Under the pieces are notes generated by a model. The model saw only the letters and a list, made by a program, of their open reading frames with translations, did no database searches and was not told the DNA's origin. Position numbers and translations under genes: made by a program. A stretch of 43,834 bases of DNA from CAYMLL01 sp964390645 (GTDB lineage: Bacteria; Planctomycetota; UBA8108): positions 1 to 43,834 of the forward strand of contig CAYMLL010000021.1 in NCBI GenBank assembly GCA_964390645.1, given 5' to 3'. The stretch's first letter is position 1. Each line of letters opens with the position of its first letter. Positions 9,136 to 18,387 of the stretch are shown here, one piece after another.

Positions 9136-10581
9136 ATGACCGATCGAGCCTTCGCAAGGCCTCTCTCCCGACGTGACATGCTACAGCGTGCCGGAGGCGG
9201 CTTCGGAATGGTCGCCCTCGCCGGCACGCTCGGCGCTCTTTCGGAGCGGCGTCACGCCTGCGCCGCGGGCTCCACGTCAGCGGGTCGTGCCGACTCGCCG
9301 GTGGGCGGTGGTCTCCACTTTCCGGCTCGCGCTCGGCGAGTGATCTTTCTGTGCATGAACGGCGCGCCGTCGCACGTGGATACCTTCGATCCGAAGCCGG
9401 CGCTCGCGAAGCACGCAGGTCAGCGACCGACGGCGCAGACCGGACGCAAGATCACCGGCGGCTGGAAGCCATCGCCGTTCCGTTTCCGCGCGCACGGGCA
9501 GAGTGGCGTCGTCATGAGCGAGCTCTTCCCGCGGCTCTCGCGCTTCTCGGACGATCTCTGCGTGCTGCGTTCGATGCACACCGATGAGCCGAACCACGAG
9601 CCGGGGCTCCTGATCCTGCATTCGGGAAATCCGCAGCCGATTCGACCCTCGCTCGGCTCCTGGGCGTCCTACGGGCTCGGTACCGAGAACGAGAACCTGC
9701 CGTCGTTCGTCGTCCTCAGTCCGGGAAGGCCGGTCGTCGGGCCGCAGCTCTGGTCGAACAGCTTCCTTCCCGGGGAACACCAGGGGATGGGTGTCGATAC
9801 GAATGACCTGCGTGTCGATCGCCTCGTGGCCAACCTCCGTCATCCCGATCTCGCTCCCGAGGATCAGCGTCGCCAGCTCGAGCTCGTCGGCCGACTCAAC
9901 CGGTTGCACATCGAGCAACGAGAGAATGAGGCCGCGCTCGAGTCGCAGATCCGCGCCTTCGAGCTCGCCTTCAAGATGCAGCGCGATGCGCAGGACGCGT
10001 TCGACGTCAGCCGGGAGCCCCAAGCCCTTCGCGAGCGCTACGGGAAGTCTCCGTACGGGCAGTCCTGCTTGCTGGCGCGGCGGCTCGTCGAGCGAGGTGT
10101 CCGCTTCGTCGAGGTCTGCTACGTCACGAAGGGTGGCAAGCAGCCCTGGGACACGCACCAGGACAACGACGGCCGCCACCGCAGCCTCTGCGCCGACAGC
10201 GACCGCGGCACCTCGGCGCTGCTCGAGGATCTTCGCCAGCGCGGGCTCCTGGACGACACCCTGGTGGTCTGGGGAGGCGAGTTTGGCCGCACTCCGTTCG
10301 CGCAGAACGGCAAGAAGAAGCAGAAAGCTGGCCGTGACCACCACGCCACGGGATTCTCGATGTTCCTCGCGGGTGGAGGTGTCCGGGGCGGCGTCATGTA
10401 CGGCAGCACGGACGAGTTCGGCATGAACGCGGTCGAGAGCCGCATGCACGTCCACGACCTGCACGCCACCATCCTCCACCTGCTCGGCGTTGATCACGAG
10501 CGGCTGACGTACCGCTACTCCGGCCGCGACTTCCGCCTGACGGACGTTCACGGCGCCGTCGCGCACGACATCGTGGCGTAG
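9136..10581 (+). CDS. DUF1501 protein with twin-arginine leader, 481 aa
   Basis: The leader SRRDMLQRAGGGFGMVALAG is of Tat type. DUF1501 hallmarks run through the protein: IFLCMNGAPSHVDTFDPKP, VVWGGEFGRTPFAQ, AGRDHHATGFSMFLAGGG, MHVHDLHATILHLLG and FRLTDVHG. It is clearly a paralogue of the DUF1501 protein at 5357-6814, sharing almost the same C-terminal motifs. It lies 49 bases after a PSCyt1-PSCyt2-PSD1 gene, so the window contains two consecutive cytochrome/DUF1501 pairs on this strand, probably from a duplication. The ATG at 9136 has no strong ribosome binding site. Role and substrate are unknown. Confidence 0.9.
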   Translation: MTDRAFARPLSRRDMLQRAGGGFGMVALAGTLGALSERRHACAAGSTSAGRADSPVGGGLHFPARARRVIFLCMNGAPSHVDTFDPKPALAKHAGQRPTAQTGRKITGGWKPSPFRFRAHGQSGVVMSELFPRLSRFSDDLCVLRSMHTDEPNHEPGLLILHSGNPQPIRPSLGSWASYGLGTENENLPSFVVLSPGRPVVGPQLWSNSFLPGEHQGMGVDTNDLRVDRLVANLRHPDLAPEDQRRQLELVGRLNRLHIEQRENEAALESQIRAFELAFKMQRDAQDAFDVSREPQALRERYGKSPYGQSCLLARRLVERGVRFVEVCYVTKGGKQPWDTHQDNDGRHRSLCADSDRGTSALLEDLRQRGLLDDTLVVWGGEFGRTPFAQNGKKKQKAGRDHHATGFSMFLAGGGVRGGVMYGSTDEFGMNAVESRMHVHDLHATILHLLGVDHERLTYRYSGRDFRLTDVHGAVAHDIVA

Positions 10582-10633
10582 AGCCGGCTCTGTTCGTCTT
10601 CGTGTCCGCTGGCGGGTGAGGCGCGGACGATGC

Positions 10634-10650
10634 CCGTCCGGTACGGACGG
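10634..10650. terminator. Stem-loop between convergent DUF1501 genes
   Basis: CCGTCCG (10634-10640) pairs with CGGACGG (10644-10650) around GTA. It sits in the 254-base gap between two DUF1501 genes that end toward each other, where a two-way terminator would be useful. No T tract follows on either side, so this is tentative. Nothing else is seen in the gap. Confidence 0.3.
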
Positions 10651-10835
10651 TGACAGCGTCACGTTGGCAACCGGGGACCGCGCATCTCCCGGCCGGTACG
10701 GATCGCGCTCGGGTCCCGGAGATCACTTCCGGGGGGGTGAGGCTTGCCGGGTCGAGGTCGGCTTGCGGCCTCTGCTTCGAGCCGGGCCGGGTGACATCGG
10801 ACGAGTACGATCGCTCGCGGGCGTCTTCACGGCCG

Positions 10836-12260
10836 TCAGGCGAACAGCTCCTGCACCGGCTTCCCCTGTCCGTCCTTCGTGGCGTAGAACGGGCGTCTCT
10901 CCACCTCGACGTTGTACCGGGGAGACATGCCGAGCGCGTGGAAGATCGTCGCGTGCAGGTCGGTGATCGTTACCGGTTTCTCGATCGTCGTCGCGGGGCG
11001 CTCCTCGGCGGTCTTGCCGTGGACAACGCCTTTCTTGATTCCGCCGCCGAACATCAGCACGCTCGACGCGCTCGTGAAGTGGCGGTGCATGCCGTAGAAC
11101 TTCAGATCGTCGATGATGTTCGGTTGGTCGACCTGATTGCGCACCGCCTTCTCGGGCTTCCCTTCGACGAGACAGTCGCGGCTGAACTCGCTGGCGAGCA
11201 CGATCAGCGTGCGATCGAGCAAGCCGCGCTCCTCGAGATCGAGAACCAGCTGTGCGATCGGCGCGTCGATGACCTTCTTCAGCTTCGCGAGGCGTGTGTG
11301 GCCGTTGTCGTGCGTGTCCCAGCGCAGGAAGGGGCCGTACTCCGTGGTCACCTCGATGAAACGCGCTCCGTGCTCGACGAGGCGTCGTGCGAGCAGGCAG
11401 CCGAGACCGAATTTGCCGGTGTCGTACCGCTTGTAGCTGTCCTCGGGCTCCGCTGCCAGATCGAAGGCTCTAGCTGCCGGGGAGCGCATCAGATGGTACG
11501 CCGACTCGAGGGATCGTAGCAGGGACTCCTGCTGGTAGGTCGAGCCGTGCTTCGCGATCGGGCTCGCCTCGAGGACCTTGCGGTACGCCTGGTACCGCTT
11601 CTTGAATCGGCTCGGGCTCATGCCGGACGGCGGACGTACGACCTCGACCGCCTGCTTCGGATCGGGAACGCGGAACGGTCCGTGTTCGCTCCCGAGGCAG
11701 CCGGCGGTCTGGAAGGCCTTGAGCTCCTCGGCCTCGCCGTTTCCCTCGTAGACCTGTCCGATGTCGACGAAGGCCGGCATCGCGTCGTCGCGTGGGCCGA
11801 GCGCCTGGGCGATCCACGCGCCGATGTGGGGCGCCGCGACGGTCAGCGGCGGCTCGTAGCCGGTGTGCCAGTGGTACTGGTGCCGCGAGTGCAGGATGAA
11901 GCCGAGGTCGCCGAGCACGTGCGAGCGGATCAGGGTGCCGCGGTCCAGGACGCTCGCGACCTGCTCCAGCCCTTCGGTGAGGCGTACGCCGTCGACGGCG
12001 GTCGGGATGGAGGGGAAGGTGCAGAGCACCTCCTTGGCGGGCAGGCCCTTGCGGTACGGTGTGTGGCGTTTGGGGTCGAAGGTCTCGGTGTGAGCCATGC
12101 CGCCAGCCATCCACAACAGGATGACGGAGTCGGCCGTGGGCTCGACCCTGGTCGTCGGGAGCTCGTCGGCGAAGGTGCGCGGAGCGCCGGCGGCGAGTGC
12201 GCCGAGGGTGGCCGCGCTCGCGGTTCGCAGGAAGTCTCGTCGGTCGATTCTCGGCGTCAT
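10836..12260 (-). CDS. Divergent DUF1501 protein with twin-arginine leader, 474 aa
   Basis: The Tat-type leader is DRRDFLRTASAATLGALAAG, with cleavage likely after AAGAPRTFA. DUF1501 landmarks are present (VILLWMAGGMAHTETFDPK, LLARRLVEHGARFIEVTTE, DLHATIFHALG). Several differ from the other two copies here: EFSRD replaces EFGRTP, the AGRDHH segment is replaced by FYGMHRHFTSASSVLMFGGG, and the C terminus reads VERRPFYATKDGQG. It thus belongs to a different subfamily, probably with its own partner. It is the last gene of a minus-strand set, 116 bases after the PSCyt/PSD1 gene. Function is unknown beyond the family assignment. Confidence 0.88.
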   Translation of the reverse strand: MTPRIDRRDFLRTASAATLGALAAGAPRTFADELPTTRVEPTADSVILLWMAGGMAHTETFDPKRHTPYRKGLPAKEVLCTFPSIPTAVDGVRLTEGLEQVASVLDRGTLIRSHVLGDLGFILHSRHQYHWHTGYEPPLTVAAPHIGAWIAQALGPRDDAMPAFVDIGQVYEGNGEAEELKAFQTAGCLGSEHGPFRVPDPKQAVEVVRPPSGMSPSRFKKRYQAYRKVLEASPIAKHGSTYQQESLLRSLESAYHLMRSPAARAFDLAAEPEDSYKRYDTGKFGLGCLLARRLVEHGARFIEVTTEYGPFLRWDTHDNGHTRLAKLKKVIDAPIAQLVLDLEERGLLDRTLIVLASEFSRDCLVEGKPEKAVRNQVDQPNIIDDLKFYGMHRHFTSASSVLMFGGGIKKGVVHGKTAEERPATTIEKPVTITDLHATIFHALGMSPRYNVEVERRPFYATKDGQGKPVQELFA

Positions 12261-12376
12261 GTTCGTCTCTCCGGATCCTCGATCACGATCATCCCGTGGG
12301 TGCGAGCACCGCTCGAGCGGCTTCGGGGGCGTGGTCGATCACGGTGCTTGGCGTCATGATGTCTCCTCGCTGGCCA

Positions 12377-14884
12377 TCAGTGGATCAGCTGAAACTCCGG
12401 CAGCATGAGCGTGAGCCAGAGGGCATCGGCGACGCCGTCGCGCGTCGGAGTCTGGCCGACGAGCTCTTCGACGACGGCTCGCTCCTCGTCGTTCGGGCGG
12501 CGACCCAGCGCACGGATCCATATCCGATCGACCAGGTCGCGGCTCTCGAGTTTCGACTCCAGCCACCTGTCCGCTCCCTTTTTCAGGGTGTCGGCGAGCG
12601 TCGCTCCATTCGTCAGCTCGAGCGCCTGCAGCAGCGTCGCGATGGAGTCTCGTCGCGTGACGACCTGTTCGCGGCCCGGTCGGCCAAGGGCGACGACGAG
12701 CGTGTTGGCGATGGTCAGGGAGGAGCGCGCCGGTGGCAAGCCGTCATCCGACGTGTCGACGGGCGAGAAGTGTCCGGCGAGGTTCCACGGCGCCATGCCG
12801 ATGTCGCCGAGCTCCGTCGCATGACGCCAGCCTTCGGGCTCGAGCTCCCTGCTCTGGTAACCCTCGATCTTCTCGTTCGTCGTCAGCCAGGATCCGTCGC
12901 TGCCGAGCGACCAGGTCGGCTTTCCCTTCGAGTCGGCACCGACGAGGAAGGCCACAAAGCCCGCCGGGTTCGGAGCGCTGCCGGCGTTGCGCGCCCTCGC
13001 CGCGATCGTGTGAGGGCCGGCAGATAGAGGCCCCTCGAGAGATCTCTTCACCGGTGACTCCCACGTCTCGCTCGTCGCGACCTGCTTGCCGTCGATGAAG
13101 ATCTCGAGCTCGTTGTCCGCGGTCGCGACCAGGTGCGTGATCTTGGATGGATCGGCCAGCGTGAAGGTCTTTCGAAAGTAGGCTGTCTCGCCCGCGGCGG
13201 CCGTCGATGCCTTGCTCGAGCTCCAGATCCAGCGTACGGCGCGCGCGTCGATGATGACGCCGGGTGTGCGCGTGCCTCGACGGGCCTTCACCGCGGCCCA
13301 CTGTCCTCCCTGTCCACGACCGTCGATCTTGCGCATCAGCCCGGAGACGGGCGTGCGCAGGCCCGTCAGGGTCGAGACGGCGTCGACGAACTGCTCCGCC
13401 GACAGGCGCTTCACCGACGGGCCGAGAAAGATGCGGCCGTCGCTCCGCGCCGACACCTCCTCGTCCGACACTTCCTCGTCCGGCACCGATGGCAACCGGT
13501 AGGTCCTCGACGTGACGATCCGGCGAAGCGTGTGCTGGAGGTCGTAGCCGTGCTCGACGAGATCGGCGGCGAGCCAGTCGAGGAGATCCTGACTCCACGG
13601 CTCCGCGTCCATGTCGTCGAGCGGCTCGACGATGCCACGGCCGAGGAGGTGGGCCCAGAGACGGTTGACGATGGTGCGCGCCAGGCGGCCGTTCTCGGGT
13701 CGCGTCATCAGCTCGGCCAGGCGCCTCGTGCGCTCCTTGCGCGGCAGCGTTCCCGAGATCTCGCCGAGCTCGGGATAGAGGAATCGCACCTCGGCGGGCT
13801 TGCCGGTCGGCTTGTCACACCGATGGAGCTCGAGCGGCTTGTCTGCGAAGACCGACGCGAACCCGTAAGCGTCGGTGAGCTTCCAGTCGTTGATGAAGCT
13901 GTCGTGGCAGCTGGCGCATTTCAGGTTCGTTCCGAGGAAGACCTGGGCGACGTTCTGAGCCGCCTGGATCTCGGGCCGCTGGCTCTCGTTGACGACTCCG
14001 CGCCACTTGATGCCTCGCGTGAAGCCCTCGCTCCCGGGGACGGGGTCGATCAGCTCTCGCACGAAGCGGTCGTAGGGCCGGTTCTCGACGAGCGCTTCGT
14101 AGAGCCAGCCGGTGATCTGCTTGCGGCCGTTGTCGATGAAACCGGTGCCGCGGTAGGCGTTGCGCAGGGCATCGTTCCAGAAGGTCAGCCAGTGGTCCGC
14201 GTAGGCGGTCCGGTCAGCGAGGAGGCGATCGACGAGCCTCGCGAACCTGTCGGCAGCACCGTCGTCGTCCAGTTCCTGCAGCGTCTTCGCCGACGGGAGC
14301 AGGCCGACGAGGTCGAGATGCGCTCGCCGGGCGAAGACGCGATCGGAGACCGTCGCGAAGTCGTCCACGCCGTGTTTTCGGAGGTAGTCGAGGACGATGC
14401 GGTCGACCGGATGCTCGACGTCATCGATGTCCGGCAAGTGCGGACGCCGCGGAGCGAGCGGCGCGCGCCGGTGCCTCTTCGCGAAGCTGAAGCCGTCCGT
14501 CCAGGTCGCTCCGTCGTCGATCCAGCGTGTCAGGATCGTCACCTCGGTCTCGGCGAGGCGATCGCCCTTCGGCGGCATGCGTGTCTTGCGGTCCTCCGCG
14601 GTAACTCTGGCGATCAGGGTGCTCGATGTCGGGTCGCCGGGGATCAGTGCCGCGCCGCTCTCGCCGCCCTCGATGAGCCCCGCGCGTGTGTTCATCGACA
14701 GGCCGCCACGGCGCTTCGGGCCGCTGTGGCACTTCGAGCAGCGCGCCCGCAGCAGGGGAGCGACGTCTCTGTCGAAATCGACCGTGTCCTCGGCGAGAGT
14801 CGCGTTCGTCGAGAGGCTGGGCGTCAGTACCGTCGCGATCGCGACGACCGGGAGAGCCCGTGATGGCGCGTACGATGCTCTCAC
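12377..14884 (-). CDS. PSCyt1-PSCyt2-PSD1 protein with an inserted beta-sandwich domain, 835 aa
   Basis: After a signal peptide (about residues 1-31), PSCyt1 carries CSKCH at 49-53 and PSCyt2/DUF1549 carries CASCH at 323-327. PSD1/DUF1553 begins near 385 (GRLARTIVNRLWAHLLGRG) and is interrupted at about 550-705 by a ~155-residue beta-rich segment starting RWIWSS. The insert includes AYFRKTF, NELEIFIDGKQV, WESPV and GSDGSW. PSD1 then resumes (ARSSLTIANTLVVALGRPGREQ) to the end. The insert matches the N terminus of the neighbouring 1000-residue protein and looks like a galactose-binding-like domain. The GTG start at 14884 lies 3 bases after that neighbour's stop, so the two are co-transcribed. 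Two heme sites are predicted; substrate unknown. Confidence 0.87.
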   Translation of the reverse strand: MRASYAPSRALPVVAIATVLTPSLSTNATLAEDTVDFDRDVAPLLRARCSKCHSGPKRRGGLSMNTRAGLIEGGESGAALIPGDPTSSTLIARVTAEDRKTRMPPKGDRLAETEVTILTRWIDDGATWTDGFSFAKRHRRAPLAPRRPHLPDIDDVEHPVDRIVLDYLRKHGVDDFATVSDRVFARRAHLDLVGLLPSAKTLQELDDDGAADRFARLVDRLLADRTAYADHWLTFWNDALRNAYRGTGFIDNGRKQITGWLYEALVENRPYDRFVRELIDPVPGSEGFTRGIKWRGVVNESQRPEIQAAQNVAQVFLGTNLKCASCHDSFINDWKLTDAYGFASVFADKPLELHRCDKPTGKPAEVRFLYPELGEISGTLPRKERTRRLAELMTRPENGRLARTIVNRLWAHLLGRGIVEPLDDMDAEPWSQDLLDWLAADLVEHGYDLQHTLRRIVTSRTYRLPSVPDEEVSDEEVSARSDGRIFLGPSVKRLSAEQFVDAVSTLTGLRTPVSGLMRKIDGRGQGGQWAAVKARRGTRTPGVIIDARAVRWIWSSSKASTAAAGETAYFRKTFTLADPSKITHLVATADNELEIFIDGKQVATSETWESPVKRSLEGPLSAGPHTIAARARNAGSAPNPAGFVAFLVGADSKGKPTWSLGSDGSWLTTNEKIEGYQSRELEPEGWRHATELGDIGMAPWNLAGHFSPVDTSDDGLPPARSSLTIANTLVVALGRPGREQVVTRRDSIATLLQALELTNGATLADTLKKGADRWLESKLESRDLVDRIWIRALGRRPNDEERAVVEELVGQTPTRDGVADALWLTLMLPEFQLIH

Positions 14885-14887
14885 CGA

Positions 14888-17800
14888 TCACTTCCCCCGC
14901 TTGAAGAAGGCGGCGTTCCGGTCGCCGCGGGACAGCAGATAGGCCATGAGGTCGAGCACCTCCTCGTCGCTGAGCGTTTTCAGCAGGCCTGCCGGCATCA
15001 TCGACGTGGGAGAAGGCGCGGTGCTGGCGATGGTCTTGCGATGGACGTTCGTGTTGTGCCCGGGTGACAACATGTCCGTGTTGACGTTGAGGTTGTCGCC
15101 TCCCATGTTGACGATGCGTCCGGTGATGACGGAGCCGTTCGTCAGGATGAACACCGTCGCCCGGTACTGATCGGAGACGGTCTTGCTCGGATCGAGGATC
15201 GCGTCGAGAAGATCCTGGTGGCTGAAGCGTCCGGCCAGCCCGGTGAGATCGGGCCCCATCGCGCCCCCCTGTCCGTCGAAACGGTGGCAGAGGAAGCAGC
15301 GTGCGGCGGCGAACATCGTCTTGCCGTTGTCGAAGTCACGGTCGGTGAGCCCCTCGCGCAGGAGCGGCGTCAGCATCTCGGTGCTCCATTCCTTACCGGG
15401 GCCCTTCGGCTTCGGCAGCGTCGCGAGGAGGTCGGGAGCCGGCTTGTCGCGGAGCACGTCGGCGAGCGCTGTCCGGTCGTCCCCCTCGAGCGCCTTCACC
15501 GCCTCGTTCTTGATGTTGCGGATGAAGCCGGCGAAGCTCGCGCCACCGCGGAACGCACGACCACTCTGGAACCAGGTGAAATAGCGTTTGCGCAGCGACA
15601 GCGTCCAGCCGCTGCGCAGCGACCGCAGGCAGTACGCGTAGTGGATCTGCTCCTCCTGGGTCGGCGCCTTCTCGAGCAGGTCGAGCGTCTTCTCGACGAC
15701 GTCATCGGCCTCGAGGTAGACGAGGAGGCGGCAGAGCTCCCGGTTGACGTCGGCGTTCGCCGACGGATAGTGCGCCCCGAAACGGTCGCCGAGGCGCTTG
15801 GTCATGGCGGCTTCCGGGCGTCCCATGCGGATGAACACGAGCCCGTAAGCACGCAGCAGCGGGAGTCTGAGCGGCGCGTGTTGCCAGCCGATGCCGGCGA
15901 GACGTTCGAGCACGGCGCCCTGCAGAGACCTGTCCGCGTGTCGCGCCAGCGCGAGCGCGGTCTCGATGGTCGCTCGCGGTGTCTCCTGTGCGAGAGCCCG
16001 CTGTCGCCAGCGATCGATCGGCTGCAGCTCGATCGCGGTGCGCGCGGCGAAGCGGATGGCTCGGTCGTCGTGCTCCAGAGCCTGCCACGCGATCTCGAGC
16101 GCGGCGTCGCTCACGTTCTGGCCACGGGCCGCGGGTCCGTGGAGGGCCTCGATCTCCCGGCGCAGTCGTCGGAGCGCGGCCGCCCTTGCGTCGACGACCG
16201 CTGGACCGTCGTCGATCGTGCCGGTGTAGGTGACGCGGTAGAGGCCGGACTGCGTGCCGCGTCCGCCGATCAGGAAGTAGAGCGCGCCGTCCTGCGGACG
16301 CACGATGAGGTCGGTCAAGGGCAGCGGCGACGCCGAGACGAACTGCTCGAGCTGTCCCTTGTAGGACGAGCCGTCCGGCTTCAGGTGGACGGCGTACATC
16401 TTGCCGTAGGACCAGTCGTGGATGTACAGGGCGTCCCGGTACTTGCGCGGGAACTTCGTGCCGTGCCCGAAGGCGATGCCGGTGGGAGAGCCGGGGCCCA
16501 CGTCGACGACGCTGCCGAGGCTGTCCGGGTAGTACTCCGGCCACTTACCCGTGCCGGAACGCCAGCCGAACTCGCTGCCGCTCGTCGCGTGGTTGACGCG
16601 CGTCGGTCGATACCACGGCGCACCGACGTCCCACTCCATGTCGGCATCGTAGGTGAAGAGCTCGCCCTCGCGGTCCAGCGCGATGTCGAACTCGTTGCGG
16701 TAGCCGACGGACACGATCTCGAAGGACTTGCCGTCAGGGTCGGTGCGTGCGATCCATCCGCCCGGAGCCATGCGTCCGCGAGCGTGGCCGTTGGCGTCCC
16801 ACTGGCGTGGAAGAAGGAGATCCTCGGCCCAGACGCGTGGAACGACCGAGGTCTCGGGCTGGGGGAGATCGGTGTGGTTGCCGGCGCAAATGTAGAGCGA
16901 CTTCCCGTCCGGGGCGAGAATGACCGCGTGCGGTCCGTGCTCGCCGCCGCCGCGGAAAGCGCGCAGCATCCGCACTTCGTCGAGCTCGTCGTCGCCGTCC
17001 GTGTCCCGCAGGCGGTAGAGCCCCTTCGACGCGCCACCCTCGCTGCGAACGAGGTAGAGGCTGTCGAAGGCCCAGAGCAGACCGTGCGCGCCGCCGGCGT
17101 CGACCGCGAGCTTCTCGACCTTCGTCTCCCCGGCGTCGGCGCCGATCGCGGCAGGAGTGATTCGGTAGAGCCCACCGTACTGGTCACCGGCGATGAGGCG
17201 GCCCTTCGGATCCACCGTCAGGCTGACCCACGAGCCCTGGAGGCCTTTTGGCACGGTGTGGAGAAGCTCGACCTCGAAGCCCGGAAGCGTCGTGATCTTC
17301 GATGGCGGCGTCGCCGTCACCGGCCTCGCGGGGCGGGCCCCGGCGAGCGTTGCCGCGTTGACGTGAGCGCTCCAGGGGTCGCCGCCGAGCGCCGCGATCT
17401 CGGTGGCGGCGGCCCAGCCCCGGGCCTCGAAGCTCGCCTTGCGCCAGCCCGTCACCCGGTCGCCGTTCGCCTGCCACGTTCGATCACTGCCGAGAGCGCG
17501 TTTCTTGCCCTCGGCGGGCTCCAGGAGGATCTGTCCGATGAACCCGGCGGGACCGCCGTCGTTGCGCGCGACGATCGTGATCACGTTCTTCCCCGGCTTC
17601 AGGGCCTTCCTGATGTCCGCGCTCACCGGCGTCTCCCACGAGCCGCTCTGCGTGATTTGCTGCTCGTTGACGAAGACGCTCATGTGGTTGTCGCAGGAGC
17701 CCGAGAAGGTCGCCTTTCTCGGCTGGCCGTCGATCTCGAAGACCCTGCGCAAGTAGACGGTCTGGCGTTCCTTCAGCGGTTCGAGCCAGATCCACTTCGG

Positions 17801-17890
17801 GCTCGAGGCCTGTGCGGAGGAGACCGCGGGGGTGAACAGGAGGTTGAACACGCAGAGGGGCAGCAGAAGGGCGTTTCGCGTCGCGCGCAC
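14888..17890 (-). CDS. PVC-type heme-binding, dehydrogenase-like propeller protein, 1000 aa
   Basis: A signal peptide (about 1-26) is followed by a galactose-binding-like domain (29-180: KWIWLEP, CDNHMSVFVNE, WETPV, ARNDGGPAGF, GSDRTW). A soluble-dehydrogenase-like beta-propeller runs from about 195 to 560 (LPGFEVELLHTVPKGLQGSW, AGDQYGGLYRI, DRDGELFTYDADMEWD-like, GIAFGHGTKFP). An alpha-helical repeat region extends to about 850. A C-terminal cytochrome domain has CFLCH at 865-869 and probable Met ligands in SMMPAG near 964. The whole arrangement matches the planctomycete/verrucomicrobial membrane-bound dehydrogenase plus heme-binding domain families (TIGR02604/TIGR02603-like). The start is GTG, with GGAG 11 bases upstream. 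It leads the minus-strand set with the PSCyt and DUF1501 genes. An exported oxidoreductase passing electrons to its cytochrome is inferred. Confidence 0.88.
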   Translation of the reverse strand: MRATRNALLLPLCVFNLLFTPAVSSAQASSPKWIWLEPLKERQTVYLRRVFEIDGQPRKATFSGSCDNHMSVFVNEQQITQSGSWETPVSADIRKALKPGKNVITIVARNDGGPAGFIGQILLEPAEGKKRALGSDRTWQANGDRVTGWRKASFEARGWAAATEIAALGGDPWSAHVNAATLAGARPARPVTATPPSKITTLPGFEVELLHTVPKGLQGSWVSLTVDPKGRLIAGDQYGGLYRITPAAIGADAGETKVEKLAVDAGGAHGLLWAFDSLYLVRSEGGASKGLYRLRDTDGDDELDEVRMLRAFRGGGEHGPHAVILAPDGKSLYICAGNHTDLPQPETSVVPRVWAEDLLLPRQWDANGHARGRMAPGGWIARTDPDGKSFEIVSVGYRNEFDIALDREGELFTYDADMEWDVGAPWYRPTRVNHATSGSEFGWRSGTGKWPEYYPDSLGSVVDVGPGSPTGIAFGHGTKFPRKYRDALYIHDWSYGKMYAVHLKPDGSSYKGQLEQFVSASPLPLTDLIVRPQDGALYFLIGGRGTQSGLYRVTYTGTIDDGPAVVDARAAALRRLRREIEALHGPAARGQNVSDAALEIAWQALEHDDRAIRFAARTAIELQPIDRWRQRALAQETPRATIETALALARHADRSLQGAVLERLAGIGWQHAPLRLPLLRAYGLVFIRMGRPEAAMTKRLGDRFGAHYPSANADVNRELCRLLVYLEADDVVEKTLDLLEKAPTQEEQIHYAYCLRSLRSGWTLSLRKRYFTWFQSGRAFRGGASFAGFIRNIKNEAVKALEGDDRTALADVLRDKPAPDLLATLPKPKGPGKEWSTEMLTPLLREGLTDRDFDNGKTMFAAARCFLCHRFDGQGGAMGPDLTGLAGRFSHQDLLDAILDPSKTVSDQYRATVFILTNGSVITGRIVNMGGDNLNVNTDMLSPGHNTNVHRKTIASTAPSPTSMMPAGLLKTLSDEEVLDLMAYLLSRGDRNAAFFKRGK

Positions 17891-18387
17891 GTCGGTTCAG
17901 GCTCCATCTCGGTGGTCGTGGTTTGCAGGGATGGGCTGCCTGGCAGGATTCTCTCCCCGCAGATCCCTTTCCCGGACGACCATCGTCGGTGAGGTATCGG
18001 GAAAAGTCAATTCGGGGCGGCGAGGGGAATGGATCGTCGTCCGGGAAGCGAGAGCTTCAGCCGCAACGGGGGAGCCGGAGCGGGAGACGCCGTCCGGTTC
18101 TTGCGCGGCCTTCGCAAGATCCGAGGCCAGCCGCTCGTTGAAGAAGTGCTTCGGACGCACAAGCGAGTTATCCGGTCCGAGGTCGAGAGCGCGGAACGCA
18201 GCGAACGGGGTGCATCGTCGAGTTCTGGCAGGGAAGATCTCGGGCGAAGCGGCCGTTTTCGCGCCGCATCAACCCTCTCGACAGGCCGCCGGCTCGAGTT
18301 TCGCCATCGAGAGTCGAGCCCGGGAGCAGCTCCCCGAAGGGTCGATCGAGGCCGACCAGGCCGGCGGGCGACGACGAAACCCCGAGG
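17891..18387. other. Intergenic region, only a promoter candidate seen
   Basis: These 497 bases separate rnhA, transcribed toward the region, from the heme-protein set, transcribed away from it. Plus-strand frames in this stretch are Arg/Ser-rich and show no domain. The only readable signal is the promoter-like sequence at 17982-18010. Confidence 0.5.
17982..18010 (-). promoter_or_regulatory. Possible sigma70-like promoter of the heme-protein operon
   Basis: On the minus strand TTGACT (18005-18010) is followed after 17 bases by GACGAT (17982-17987). The -35 box is close to consensus; the -10 box is weak. It would give a leader of about 85 bases before the GTG at 17890. Confidence 0.35.

Noticed and set aside
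7287..9227. 646-codon open frame on the minus strand
   Set aside because: Shadow of the PSCyt1-PSCyt2-PSD1 gene; no domain or start signal.
15218..17992. 924-codon open frame on the plus strand
   Set aside because: It is antisense to the 1000-residue heme protein, which has a signal peptide, recognised domains and CxxCH; long antisense frames are common at this GC content.
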